Counted from the first letter of the stretch, positions 1-7,287 are shown. The stretch: DNA of 64,000 bases from Segatella copri (GCF_019249655.2 NZ_CP137557.1:1361001-1425000), one strand, 5' to 3'. Notes: generated by a model not told the origin, from the sequence alone. Program-made: numbers and translations.

Positions 1-2
1 GT

Positions 3-182
3 TGCCGTTTCATAGTTGTTGATGCTTACAATAAGGAGAATGTGCTTCACTTTTATGAAAAAAATGGTTTTAAATTCTTGTACTCATCAGAAAAATTGGA
101 GAAAGAGGCAAATCATATTCCAGAAGATGAACAATTGGAGTCAAGGATGATGTATCTTGATTTATTGGGATACATAAGATAA
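3..182 (+). CDS. GNAT-family acetyltransferase, C-terminal part (cut by window edge)
   Basis: Only the last 59 residues are inside the window. They carry the typical end of a GNAT fold: a beta strand reading FIVVDAYN, then LHFYEKNGF, the helix-strand signature in which the Tyr usually acts as general acid, and a final MMYLDLL strand. GNAT toxins of the TacT/AtaT kind acetylate aminoacyl-tRNA; that role is an inference here, based on the neighbouring toxin-antitoxin-like modules and on a decayed relative at 9004-9206 whose tail (STEQQEAE...TRLMYYDL) aligns with this one. Its antitoxin should lie just upstream, outside the window. Confidence 0.75.
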   Translation, partial: CRFIVVDAYNKENVLHFYEKNGFKFLYSSEKLEKEANHIPEDEQLESRMMYLDLLGYIR

Positions 183-210
183 ATAAATTCTAATCTCCGG
201 TGCTTTTTTA

Positions 211-251
211 AAAAAAGCCCAACCGGGTGATGTCACATCAGCGGGTTGGGC
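211..251 (-). terminator. Rho-independent terminator read on minus strand
   Basis: A near-perfect stem, GCCCAACC with GGTTGGGC (217-251), is followed on the minus strand by a run of T (216-211). It would end minus-strand transcripts coming from the amidase remnant at 301-360. It may also slow plus-strand transcripts of the GNAT gene, although no T-tract follows in that direction. Confidence 0.65.
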
Positions 252-300
252 AAATAAAAGGAGAAATATTAAAGAAAAGAGATGAGATGAAGAATGGTTG

Positions 301-360
301 CTAGAGATGAAAGTTGATTTCTTTCAACCATTTCTTGACATCGAAGCAGGGACACTCTGA
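301..360 (-). pseudogene. Remnant of N-acetylmuramoyl-L-alanine amidase C-terminus
   Basis: Read on the minus strand this gives SECPCFDVKKWLKEINFHL and a stop. It matches the last 19 residues of the intact amidase at 1471-1896 (KSCPCFDVKKWLSQVNFHI) with several substitutions. No amidase coding sequence is visible further upstream; the composite repeat begins at about 406. It is the 3' stub of a second, diverged amidase gene. This suggests that the VirE-HU-amidase cluster was once duplicated here, or was cut and replaced by the module at 406-1392. Confidence 0.7.
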
Positions 361-405
361 ACTTCTCAAGGCAGTGAACTATGCCCTTACTGAATATCCT
401 TAATA

Positions 406-660
406 GTTTTTTCGACCCCTTCGGTTCCCATTCTAGGGGACAGAAACCTCAGGGACGAGAGGATGTAACCGCCCTCCGGTGCTATATTTGCCCCACCTGT
501 CCCTCCCCTGCGGGAGGGTCCTTACCCTATACCCAAGCCCTAAATCCCTATCATAGGGATTAGGGATGTAACCGCCCTCCGGTGCTCGGAACCGCTTCGC
601 TATAAGGTTGGCGGGGCATCAAAGCCCTCGCCATGATGTGCGGGATGGGACCGCATGGGG
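406..660 (+). repeat. Composite structured repeat, copy E1
   Basis: First of seven copies of a multi-hairpin element. It begins with a T-run and TTCGA, then has stem I CCCTCCC/GGGAGGG (501-518), stem II CCCTAAATCCCTA/TAGGGATTAGGG (538-565), and a 3' block from GGATGTAACCGCC to CCGCATGG (563-660) that can form several short hairpins. The motif GGATGTAACCGCC also occurs near 461, so this copy looks internally duplicated. It lies about 150 bp upstream of the RelE-type module and is in the same orientation as all other copies. Confidence 0.7.
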
Positions 661-743
661 GATAGCAGTTTACAGTTAATAGTTTATAGTTTACAGATTT
701 TTGTAGTAATTTGCTGATAACTTGCAGATTTCTTTCGATTTTC

Positions 744-774
744 TTGGTGGTTTCGGGAAAAAAGCGTATTTTTG
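744..774 (+). promoter_or_regulatory. Promoter of the RelE-type module
   Basis: TTGG (744-747), 19 bases, then TATTTTTG (767-774) fits the Bacteroidota -33/-7 consensus (TTTG, TAnnTTTG). The surrounding leader (TTGCTGATAACTTGCAG ... TTCTTGGTGGTTTCG) is nearly the same as those before 7329, 8145 and 8846. Confidence 0.7.
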
Positions 775-806
775 TGGCAGAATTAAACGTTTAAAAAGAG
801 AAGATT

Positions 807-1058
807 ATGAAACAGATATTAGTAACGGTAGATACGAACCAGCCTCTGCAAAACATTCGTAAGGCTATTAATATGCTTCGTGGTGTTGTGTCAACTACAG
901 TTGTAAAAGAACCAATCTTGACAAAGACACAGAAGCAGCAAGCTTTTGTGAAGGAAAGTTTGACAAGAGCTTTGCAGGAAGTTAAACTTGCTAAGTTGGA
1001 AGGAAGAAAATTACCAGATGCAAGGGATTTATTAAAAGATTTAGAAATGGAGGATTGA
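807..1058 (+). CDS. Putative antitoxin of RelE/ParE-type module
   Basis: An 83-residue, mostly helical, charged protein. It precedes the RelE-like toxin gene by a single base, the usual antitoxin-first order. The N-terminal 30 residues (QILVTVDTNQPLQNIRKAINMLRGV) have an amphipathic pattern. The C-terminal half is Lys/Glu/Leu-rich and ends DLLKDLEMED, as expected of a flexible toxin-binding tail. No ribbon-helix-helix or HTH motif is certain by eye. In such modules the antitoxin neutralises the toxin and represses its own promoter, here presumably the one at 744-774. The assignment comes mainly from context. Confidence 0.7.
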   Translation: MKQILVTVDTNQPLQNIRKAINMLRGVVSTTVVKEPILTKTQKQQAFVKESLTRALQEVKLAKLEGRKLPDARDLLKDLEMED

Positions 1059-1059
1059 C

Positions 1060-1392
1060 ATGAATGTTCATATTGAGTATGGCCCTGAGTTTAAAAGACA
1101 GTTTAAACGTTTGGCTAAAAAATATCATTCATTGAAGTCTGACTATGATGCTTGGTTAGATGAAATTTATAAGAATCCTCTTGTTGGAGATGACCTTGGT
1201 GGTGGCATTCGTAAGATAAGAATGGCCATTGCTGACAAGGGTAAAGGCAAAAGTGGTGGTGCAAGAATCCTAACTCTTAATGTAAAAGTTAGTGAGGATG
1301 GTATGAATGTAACTCTTCTTACAATATATGACAAGGGAGAAATCTCTAATGTCAAGGATGAATTTATAGAATTCTTGATTAAAAACTTATAA
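1060..1392 (+). CDS. RelE/ParE-family toxin
   Basis: At 110 residues this has the layout of the RelE/ParE superfamily: an N-terminal YGPEFKRQFKRLAKKY helix typical of these toxins, a central DDLGGGIRKIRMAI segment, an ARILTLNVKV strand, and a C-terminal VTLLTIYDKGEISN strand-turn where the family usually carries its basic or aromatic catalytic residues. RelE members cleave mRNA on the ribosome and ParE members poison gyrase; the sequence alone does not decide which. It is translated directly after the antitoxin gene (1-bp gap). A hairpin at 1401-1436 follows. Confidence 0.85.
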   Translation: MNVHIEYGPEFKRQFKRLAKKYHSLKSDYDAWLDEIYKNPLVGDDLGGGIRKIRMAIADKGKGKSGGARILTLNVKVSEDGMNVTLLTIYDKGEISNVKDEFIEFLIKNL

Positions 1393-1400
1393 TCAACAAT

Positions 1401-1436
1401 TCCCAATCCGTAAGCTGAAGGACTTACAGATTGGGA
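1401..1436. terminator. Hairpin between convergent toxin and amidase genes
   Basis: TCCCAATCCGTAAG (1401-1414) pairs with CTTACAGATTGGGA (1423-1436) with one mismatch. It sits 9 bp after the toxin stop and before the amidase stop read from the other strand, so it could serve both. Neither side has a strong T-tract, which lowers certainty. Confidence 0.5.
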
Positions 1437-1470
1437 TAAAAGCATGGGAGGAATTTGTACAGATGGTCTT

Positions 1471-1896
1471 CTAAATGTGGAAGTTTACTTGTGATAACCA
1501 CTTCTTTACATCAAAGCATGGACAGGATTTTCTGACCCAGGGGAGGTCACGATGACCGATGACTTCGGCATCGGGATAGTCGAGGCAGAGGCTCTTCAGA
1601 AGCTCTAACATGCTGCGCTTCTGGGCTTCGGTTCGCGTATCGGCGGGAGTGCCGTTGGCATCCAGACCGCCCTCGTAACAGATGCCGATTGAGTGGGCGT
1701 TGTAATGCTTGGCATGGGCACCGATCATCTCCTCGGGACGGCATGGGTAGATTTCGCCATCTTTGGTGATGTAGTAGTGGTAACCGGTGGTGGTGAAGCC
1801 TCGTGCCTTGTGGCAGGCTTCGAGGTCTTCTACCGTGAAATTGCGGTTGGCTCTGGTCGCTGAGCAATGGATTATAATTAAGTTGATTTTTCTCAT
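1471..1896 (-). CDS. N-acetylmuramoyl-L-alanine amidase (Amidase_2, T7-lysozyme type)
   Basis: Predicted to cut the bond between muramic acid and L-alanine in peptidoglycan. The 141-residue protein begins MRKINLIIIHCSAT, whose His is the first zinc ligand. It has GYHYYITKDGEI and ends GHRDLPWVRKSCPCFDV, supplying the second His and the Cys ligand. An in-frame reading reaches further upstream, but this internal ATG (1896) starts exactly where the family begins. It is the last gene of the minus-strand VirE - DUF4248 - HU - smalltalk - amidase cluster. No signal peptide is seen, so export would need help, as for phage endolysins; the single-helix protein at 2510-2608 could be such a partner (inference). 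Confidence 0.9.
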   Translation of the reverse strand: MRKINLIIIHCSATRANRNFTVEDLEACHKARGFTTTGYHYYITKDGEIYPCRPEEMIGAHAKHYNAHSIGICYEGGLDANGTPADTRTEAQKRSMLELLKSLCLDYPDAEVIGHRDLPWVRKSCPCFDVKKWLSQVNFHI

Positions 1897-1949
1897 AGAA
1901 AAATTTTTTAAAGATTTTCTTTTTCTTCTTCTTTGATTAATAGTATTAT

Positions 1950-2217
1950 TTTTCGAATCACCTTTTTCCTCTTTGCTATTAAAGAGGTTTTTTCGAATCA
2001 CCCCGTCCCTCTTTCCAAAGAGGGCTCCACTTTCTCCCCAAGCCCCTCTTCCTCAGGAAGCGGGGATGTAGCTGGCGACGCTATAGCTCTGCCAGAGTTT
2101 TGGTATCGGCAGCGGAGCCTGTGCCCTAAAGGGCTGCCGATGATTGTCTACGCAACAGAGTAGCGATTGTTTGTGCGGTGTTATACCGCCTTGGTTGTAG
2201 GTGGGGATACCGCCTTG
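1950..2217 (+). repeat. Composite structured repeat, copy E2 (type B 3' block)
   Basis: Shows TTTTTCGAATCACC twice, stem I CCCTCTTT/AAAGAGGG (2007-2024), stem II CCCC..TTCC/GGAA..GGGG (about 2043-2065), then a 3' block different from E1: CTGGC/GCCAG, a 9-bp stem ATCGGCAGC/GCTGCCGAT (2105-2141) and GCGGT/ACCGC (near 2178). The block recurs in E4 with two compensatory base-pair changes in the 9-bp stem. It lies between amidase and smalltalk genes but on the opposite strand from them. Confidence 0.7.
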
Positions 2218-2234
2218 CTTGGAGGTGGGGGCTG

Positions 2235-2451
2235 CTTTTTCGAATCACCTTGTTCCTCTTTGCTATTAAAAAGGGATTTTTCGAATCACCCCGTCCCTCT
2301 TTCCAAAGAGGGCTCCACCTCTTTTCCCAAGCCCTTTTCCCCTCAGGGGACAAGGGATGTAACCGCCCTCCGGTGCTCAGAACCGCTACGCTATAAGGTT
2401 GGCGGACCAATCAAAGGTCTCGCCAGATTGTGCGGGCTGGGACCGCCTGGG
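2235..2451 (+). repeat. Composite structured repeat, copy E3
   Basis: Two TTTTTCGAATCACC boxes, stem I CCCTCTTT/AAAGAGGG (2295-2312), stem II CCCTTTTCCCC/GGGGACAAGGG (about 2331-2355), then the type A block. Its middle hairpin reads GGCGGACC/GGTCTCGCC, where the other type A copies read GGCGGGGC/GCCCTCGCC. That is two compensated pairs, good evidence that folding matters. Confidence 0.7.
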
Positions 2452-2509
2452 GGGGAGTGGGGACATACTTGCTGGGACCGCCTTGCTAAAGGTGGGGCTG
2501 CTATACCGC

Positions 2510-2608
2510 TTAAAGTTGGGTGCAGCTCTGTACACAGAAGGCACTGAGGGCGGCGGTGAGGATGGTGATGAGGAAATTGATGATGGCTTTCCAATTCTCT
2601 TTTTTCAT
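2510..2608 (-). CDS. Smalltalk protein (32-aa single-helix protein)
   Basis: The 32-residue product has a charged MKKENW start, a hydrophobic segment KAIINFLITILTAALSAF and an ending VQSCTQL. It belongs to the tiny Bacteroidota family that NCBI calls smalltalk protein, regularly found between an HU-like gene and an Amidase_2 gene, exactly as here. The hydrophobic stretch is long enough for one membrane helix, and the Cys near the end could be a lipidation or disulfide site. Its function is not established. By position next to a leaderless amidase it could act like a holin or spanin, which is inference. It is too short for most gene callers. Confidence 0.85.
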   Translation of the reverse strand: MKKENWKAIINFLITILTAALSAFCVQSCTQL

Positions 2609-2772
2609 GTTCATTCTTTTTGTTTAATGTTTGACAATATACTGATAACTCTGAAGATGGGCAGGATGAGCAAGTATCCGTTCATGACGGGGATTCTTTA
2701 CTGTTTGCTGATGGCAGCCTTGAGCGTCATCGGAATACTCCGGACTGCACCCTGCCTTGTCTTCAGATGCTA

Positions 2773-3321
2773 TCAAATGGTTACATCTTCACTATCTCCG
2801 GTTCCAGAATCGGTTCCGGTATTACCGCCGCTTGGAGTTGTGCCACCGCCGCTTGGTGTGGTATCTCCGCCGCTCGGAGGGGTTCCTCCAGGCGTGCTGT
2901 CATCGCCTGGGCTCTGGGTGCTGCTGCTCTTTACGGCATCCACTCGCTTGATAGATGTGTCAAGGTTGGCGGATGACAACTCGCCGGTGGCTCTGGCACG
3001 GAGCTTCAAGCCAATGATGTACTTCGCTACACTGAAGTCTGCCTTGGTGTCGGCTCCGCCTTTCACCTTCAGACCGATGGAGAAAATGGCGAGGTCGGGG
3101 AACTTGACGTTCTTGCCGAGAAGGAGTAACTCCTTGGTGCAGACTACGGCATCGGTCAGAATGCCCTTGATGGCTCCCTTGCTGAATGGCGTGTTGTGGC
3201 TCGCCATGTGCTCAGCCAACTCGTCAAGCCCGATGGTCTCCTCTGCCACTACTCGTGGATACCACTTCTGGTAAGCCTGACTTTTCTCGTTGTTGTTTTG
3301 ATACAATGAAATTCTTAACAT
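2773..3321 (-). CDS. HU-family DNA-binding protein with G/S/T/P-rich tail
   Basis: Residues 1-125 match the Bacteroidetes HU-related family (TIGR01201 type): YQNNNEKSQAYQKWYPRVV, an alpha-helical dimerisation region, then FPDLAIFSIGLKVKGGAD as the beta arm. Unlike bacterial HU (about 90 residues) it has 182. The last 50 are low complexity with repeats of TPSGG, probably disordered. HU proteins bend DNA without strong sequence preference. In this cluster it follows DUF4248 and precedes the smalltalk gene on the same strand, with gaps of about 110-160 bp, so the genes may not all be one transcript. Confidence 0.88.
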   Translation of the reverse strand: MLRISLYQNNNEKSQAYQKWYPRVVAEETIGLDELAEHMASHNTPFSKGAIKGILTDAVVCTKELLLLGKNVKFPDLAIFSIGLKVKGGADTKADFSVAKYIIGLKLRARATGELSSANLDTSIKRVDAVKSSSTQSPGDDSTPGGTPPSGGDTTPSGGGTTPSGGNTGTDSGTGDSEDVTI

Positions 3322-3435
3322 ACGCTTTGTTTTTTAAGACAATGCAAAGATACAACATCGGGGATGGGGCATCTGGCACTTTCTGGCACTTTCATGCTCT
3401 TATGTGTACTTTTTGGTGCTTTTGTGACTTTTCTA

Positions 3436-3645
3436 TCATGGATCGCCGAGGTAATCGAGGATCATGCATACCTGGCGAGTGGTGAAATACTTGCTGCTGC
3501 GGTAATAGCCGGTTGATTTCAGCTCCTGTAGGAGCGTGGGATTGCGGTTGATCCAACGCATTAAATGGCAGGTTGCCGTACGAGGGTCACTGTCGGGAAA
3601 GTAGAGCATGGCAAGCTCTTGTTTGCTGTAACTTCTTATTTTCAT
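3436..3645 (-). CDS. DUF4248 domain protein
   Basis: The 69-residue protein starts MKIRSYSKQELAMLYFPDSD and continues ATCHLMRWINRNPTLLQEL, the pattern of DUF4248, a small Bacteroidota family thought to be an HTH-type DNA-binding protein because its first half resembles a winged-helix or MerR-like recognition unit. The C-terminus YFTTRQVCMILDYLGDP resembles a second helix pair. It sits between the VirE_N gene and the HU-like gene, the order seen in this cluster across Bacteroides and Prevotella. A regulatory role is inferred from size and position. Confidence 0.85.
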   Translation of the reverse strand: MKIRSYSKQELAMLYFPDSDPRTATCHLMRWINRNPTLLQELKSTGYYRSSKYFTTRQVCMILDYLGDP

Positions 3646-3656
3646 AATGATAATGT

Positions 3657-3920
3657 TTTTTTTCGAATCACCCCGTCCCTCTTTCCAAAGAGGGAGTTTT
3701 TTTCGAATCCCTCCGTCTCCCTTTCCAAAGGGAGCTCCACCTCTTTTCCCAAGCCCTTTTCCCCTCAGGGGACAAGGGATGTAGCTGGCGACGCTATAGC
3801 TCTGCCAGAGTTTTGGTATCGCAAGCGGAGCCTGTGCCCTAAAGGGCTTGCGATGAGTTTTTACGCAACAGAGTAGCGATTGTTTGTGCGGTGTTATACC
3901 GCCTTGGTTGGAGGTGGGGC
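3657..3920 (+). repeat. Composite structured repeat, copy E4 (type B 3' block)
   Basis: Contains TTTTTTCGAATCACC, stem CCCTCTTT/AAAGAGGG (3687-3704), a second variant CTCCCTTT/AAAGGGAG (3717-3734), stem II as in E3, and the type B block. There the 9-bp stem is ATCGCAAGC/GCTTGCGAT (3818-3854), changed at both sides relative to E2. It lies directly upstream of the DUF4248 start on the opposite strand. Confidence 0.7.
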
Positions 3921-3940
3921 AAACAGAGTGAATTTTTTAT

Positions 3941-4050
3941 CTATGCTAGTTGGGATATCTTTCTATGCTAGTTAGGATATCTTTCTATGCTGGTTAGGAT
4001 GCCTATCTATGGCACTTACGGGGGTTATCTATGGCACTTATGAGTGACAG
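3941..4050. repeat. Five 22-bp tandem repeats (iteron-like)
   Basis: Repeats start at 3941, 3963, 3985, 4007 and 4029, each opening CTATG. The first three share CTATGCTAGTTAGGATATCTT with one or two changes; the last two diverge to CTATGGCACTTA. A 22-bp period is two helical turns and typical of protein-binding iterons. They lie about 140 bp beyond the 3' end of the VirE_N/P-loop gene. A further GTGTCAC motif occurs three times at about 4159-4178. Confidence 0.75.
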
Positions 4051-4193
4051 ATGACGGATGTGACTCTTCTTTTTTTTATTTTCTTCTAATTATATATTAG
4101 TTTATATTTTTAAGATGCTGTTTTCCTGCCTGCGCGCGAGGGTTTTTATGAAAACAGGTGTCACAAGTGTCATGTGTCACGCTGGTGGACGGC

Positions 4194-6536
4194 TTAGAAG
4201 GGCGCATCGGGGGACGAATCCGGCTCGGCATTCATCAGGAGGCGGTGCTGGTATGCCTTTATCTCCTCCGGCGTGCGGCAGACTACGATGAATCCCCGGC
4301 AGCTGTTGGTGCGTACACGCTTGAAGCCTAAGTCGCTGAAGGCTCTGCCTACATTCACGGCACTCAGCTTCTGGCTGATTCCGTTGCTGATCATCTGAAG
4401 GGCTCGGGCCACGGATATGAACTCGCCTAACTCGCTATCGATTGGTCTGCGGAAATACAGGTCCACTAGCTCATGTTCGAGATGGGGTGTCTCAAACTGC
4501 TTGTTGTGTCGGTTCAACTCCTGGATTTCTTCTTTCGTAAACCAGTACTGGAAGCCGCTGGTGTAGAGGGAGAGAGCCTGGGCGTAGATGCCTTCGTAGT
4601 GGAAAGGATGGTCCCTGGGCGAGAGGATGCTCTCCACCTCGAAGGGTAGCCAGCGGCGGTTGCCTGTGGGGTCTGACAAGAACTGGGTGTTGTTGCCCGT
4701 TCCGCAGAACGACGCTATGTGCTTGCGGTGCTCATGATAATGGGCGTAGGCTGCTCGCTCGTCGATGCTCGGCATGGTGACGGCTGCCTTCAACTGGTTC
4801 AGTTCGGCTGGGCGCATGGTGTCTAGCTCCTCGCAGCAGACGAGGGCATACTGCGCCAGGGTCAGGATGTCGTCCTTCGACATGCGGTTGGCGTTGGTCT
4901 TGGTATAGAAATACTGCTTCAGTGGGGGTGGAAGAAGGTAGTTGAACCACGTGGTCTTGTACGCTCCCTGCTCTCCGATGAGTACGAGGATGACGTTGTT
5001 GACCACATCATCTGAGATCCAGCTCGCCACCATGCCGACGAGCCACTTCTTCAGGTAGAGGTGCCACAGCTTCTGCTCCTGCTCGCCGCCCTTTACTCGG
5101 ACGGTTTGAGCTAGCTCACGGATATAATCTTTTGCTCCCACAGATTGTTTTTTATCTTGAACTCCCACAGATGGATGATTCTTTTCTCCCACAGATTGCA
5201 CTGATTGACACAGATTTTGTTGTTGTAGGACAACAGGCTTGCAAGACCCTGGCTCGTCAGAGACATGATCTGTGCTTGTCTGTGTTATCTGTGGGAGACT
5301 ATTCAAGTATTCTTTGAAGGGATTGAATACTGGGACATAGTCTGATTCTATGACACGATACATATCCTGGATGTTGACACGGGTAATGGTGGACATCTGG
5401 CTCCATAAGGAGTTGACGATGCGGTCGTTGACAGGCATGAATCTGTGTGTATCTGTGTTATCTGCGGGAATTTCATATTCTACACGGGATGTTATCTCGT
5501 TGAATCTGAGGGATATATGACCATCCAGGAAAGACTTGATTTCCTCGACTGTTGCCGTTTTGCTGTCGCCTCTGTTGTCGCCACTTCCTCCCTGCTTGCC
5601 GTGAGGAGAAGCGTTGGCGAAGCAGGAGTTGATGACTTGCTCCGTGTCGGAATAGTCCTTCCCGAACTTCTGCATCGCCCATCTGAGGGCGACCTTCTTT
5701 GAAAAACGGCGTTCGGCAAGCTTGTAGCCGACCCGCATCACATAATCGTTATGGCTGCCGCTGCGGAATTCGATTTTTGCCTTCGCCAGCTGGGGCGCAA
5801 TGAGGGTGTCGAAGTAGGTCTGGATGCGCTGCATCTGCTTGTCTTCCTTGCTCTGCTTCACATAGGCTGTTGCTGCGGTGGAGATTTCTTCTGCCGTGAA
5901 GGGAATGACTTCGGATTGGGGGCGTAAAAAGACTTCTAGGTCGTGGGCAAGACCGCTCAGTCGGGTGATGTTCTTGCACTGCATATCTGCCTTGGCTCCC
6001 AGAAGTTTCTCGTAATAGGCATTGCCGGCATAGAAGGCCTGCTGATAGTATGCCTCGAACTTCTTCACTTCTTCCTCGTCCTTGGGAACTCCCGAAAACT
6101 CCGGGGCTATCTCATAGGTGAAGATGACACGGAGTCCGTTGCCGCTCATCGTGATGTAACAAAGGAGGGTGTGAGGATCGGCTATCGCCTTTCGCTTCAG
6201 GATGTTAAGTTCTTTGGCAACAAAGGCTTTCCATTCTCCGTCGCTGATGGATTCTTCACTCTTCACTCCTCGTTCTTCACTCCCTATGGCGTGGTCGAAG
6301 TCCACGAGCGACATCCCCGTGAGTTGTCTGATGTTGCTTCTGCCTTTTCCTCCCTCGAAGAGGCAAGGCACGGCAAATAACTGGCTTTCGTTCTTGAAAG
6401 TCTTGCTACCGGTCTGGCGATAAGACCGGGTGAAAACTGCCAACTTCTCATCGGTTCGAATGAGGTTGGCGACGCCTTCAAGAAGCCCCGGTAAGGGCAG
6501 CTTGCAGGTCATGTCATGGAAAATACTTACGTTCAT
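4194..6536 (-). CDS. VirE_N domain / VirE-type P-loop ATPase (DUF3874-like C-terminus)
   Basis: A 780-residue protein. The N-terminal 200 residues match VirE_N (BT4734-like; LTGMSLVDFDHA, TMSGNGLRVIFTYE), a primase-related fold. A PriCT-like segment follows (GSHNDYVMRVGYKLAERRF). Then comes a virulence-associated-E ATPase with a Walker A, LIGEQGAYKTTWF, at about residue 523, an ALVCCEELDTM segment resembling Walker B, and GNNTQFLSDPTGNRRWLPFEV, a P4-type helicase signature. Such proteins occur in satellite phages and integrated plasmids as primase-helicases. Two stretches, residues 87-96 and about 412-469, are low-complexity insertions made of dispersed DNA repeats that keep the frame. Promoter not identified. 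Confidence 0.88.
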   Translation of the reverse strand: MNVSIFHDMTCKLPLPGLLEGVANLIRTDEKLAVFTRSYRQTGSKTFKNESQLFAVPCLFEGGKGRSNIRQLTGMSLVDFDHAIGSEERGVKSEESISDGEWKAFVAKELNILKRKAIADPHTLLCYITMSGNGLRVIFTYEIAPEFSGVPKDEEEVKKFEAYYQQAFYAGNAYYEKLLGAKADMQCKNITRLSGLAHDLEVFLRPQSEVIPFTAEEISTAATAYVKQSKEDKQMQRIQTYFDTLIAPQLAKAKIEFRSGSHNDYVMRVGYKLAERRFSKKVALRWAMQKFGKDYSDTEQVINSCFANASPHGKQGGSGDNRGDSKTATVEEIKSFLDGHISLRFNEITSRVEYEIPADNTDTHRFMPVNDRIVNSLWSQMSTITRVNIQDMYRVIESDYVPVFNPFKEYLNSLPQITQTSTDHVSDEPGSCKPVVLQQQNLCQSVQSVGEKNHPSVGVQDKKQSVGAKDYIRELAQTVRVKGGEQEQKLWHLYLKKWLVGMVASWISDDVVNNVILVLIGEQGAYKTTWFNYLLPPPLKQYFYTKTNANRMSKDDILTLAQYALVCCEELDTMRPAELNQLKAAVTMPSIDERAAYAHYHEHRKHIASFCGTGNNTQFLSDPTGNRRWLPFEVESILSPRDHPFHYEGIYAQALSLYTSGFQYWFTKEEIQELNRHNKQFETPHLEHELVDLYFRRPIDSELGEFISVARALQMISNGISQKLSAVNVGRAFSDLGFKRVRTNSCRGFIVVCRTPEEIKAYQHRLLMNAEPDSSPDAPF

Positions 6537-6664
6537 AATCGTTAAGTGTTAGTTGGTTCATTTTTACGTGGCAAAGATATAATAATGACAGAAACAGCCG
6601 CCTTAACATGATAAGGCGGATTTTATATTTAATTACATTTTTTAATATTTTTAATCAAAAAGTT

Positions 6665-6942
6665 ATGCCAAAATCAAATTTCAAGGCGGTTAACCGCCAG
6701 TTTGGAGCATTCCTTCGTGCAGAGTTGAAGCATCACTGCATCACGGTGGAGACTTTCAGAAAGCATTGTCATTTCGACCGCAGTGCTTTCTCAGATTTGA
6801 AAAGGGTGTAGGAACCAGTGCCTATCCCCTGGGTTACTATCAGCAAGTGTTACTTGCCTTCCGAGAGTTTGTTGACGAAGATGAATTCAAGGAAGTAAAG
6901 CGCAGATGGGGAGAGGCGTTGAGCGAGTTTGACGTGATCTAA
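6665..6942 (+). pseudogene. Small regulator-like protein, frameshifted by a 1-bp loss in an A-run
   Basis: Read from ATG 6665 the frame gives MPKSNFKAVNRQFGAFLRAEL...SDLKRV and stops at 6811. The reading frame then continues one base back as VGTSAYPLGYYQQVLLAFREFVDEDEF...ALSEFDVI to 6942. Restoring one A in the AAAA run near 6799 would give SDLKKGVGTSAYPLG and one 92-residue protein. It is divergent from the VirE_N gene, with 128 bp between, the place expected for a cluster regulator. It may be inactive, phase-variable, or a base-calling error. The family is not recognised. Confidence 0.6.
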
Positions 6943-6943
6943 C

Positions 6944-7150
6944 TATTTTTTCGAGGAAAACCGCCCTACAGTGCTGTGGATGCCCCACCTGTCCCTCCCC
7001 TGGGGGAGGGTCCTTAACCCACTCCCAAGCCCTCGCCCTTTCCAAAAGGGCAAGGGATGTAACCGCCCTCCGGTGCTCGGAACCGCTTCGCTCTAAGGTT
7101 GGCGGGGCATCAAAGCCCTCGCCATGTTTTGCGGGATGGGACCGCATGGG
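6944..7150 (+). repeat. Composite structured repeat, copy E5
   Basis: TTTTTTCGAGG, stem I CCCTCCCC/GGGGAGGG (6993-7010), stem II CCCTCGCCCTTT/AAAGGGCAAGGG (about 7030-7057), then the type A block with the middle hairpin GGCGGGGC/GCCCTCGCC (7101-7123) and TGCGG/CCGCA (about 7130-7147). It is followed by the AT-rich leader of the 7329 module. Confidence 0.7.
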
Positions 7151-7256
7151 GATAGCAGTTTACAGTTAATAGTTAATAGTTTACAGTTAATAGTTTATTG
7201 TTTACGGTTGATTTCGTGGTTATTTGCTGATAACTTGCAGATTTCTTGTTAATTTC

Positions 7257-7287
7257 TTGGTGGTTTCGAGAAAAAAACGTAACTTTG
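7257..7287 (+). promoter_or_regulatory. Promoter of the DUF6169 module
   Basis: TTGG (7257-7260), 19 bases, TAACTTTG (7280-7287): a good Bacteroidota -33/-7 pair. It sits in the same conserved leader as those at 744 and 8781. The predicted start site is about 35 bp before the ATG at 7329, with AGGAGG at 7316-7321 as ribosome-binding site. Confidence 0.75.

Noticed and set aside
2399..3274. 291-codon plus-strand ORF opposite the HU-like and smalltalk genes
   Set aside because: Antisense shadow of a convincing HU-family gene; Pro/Leu-rich and without homologous pattern.
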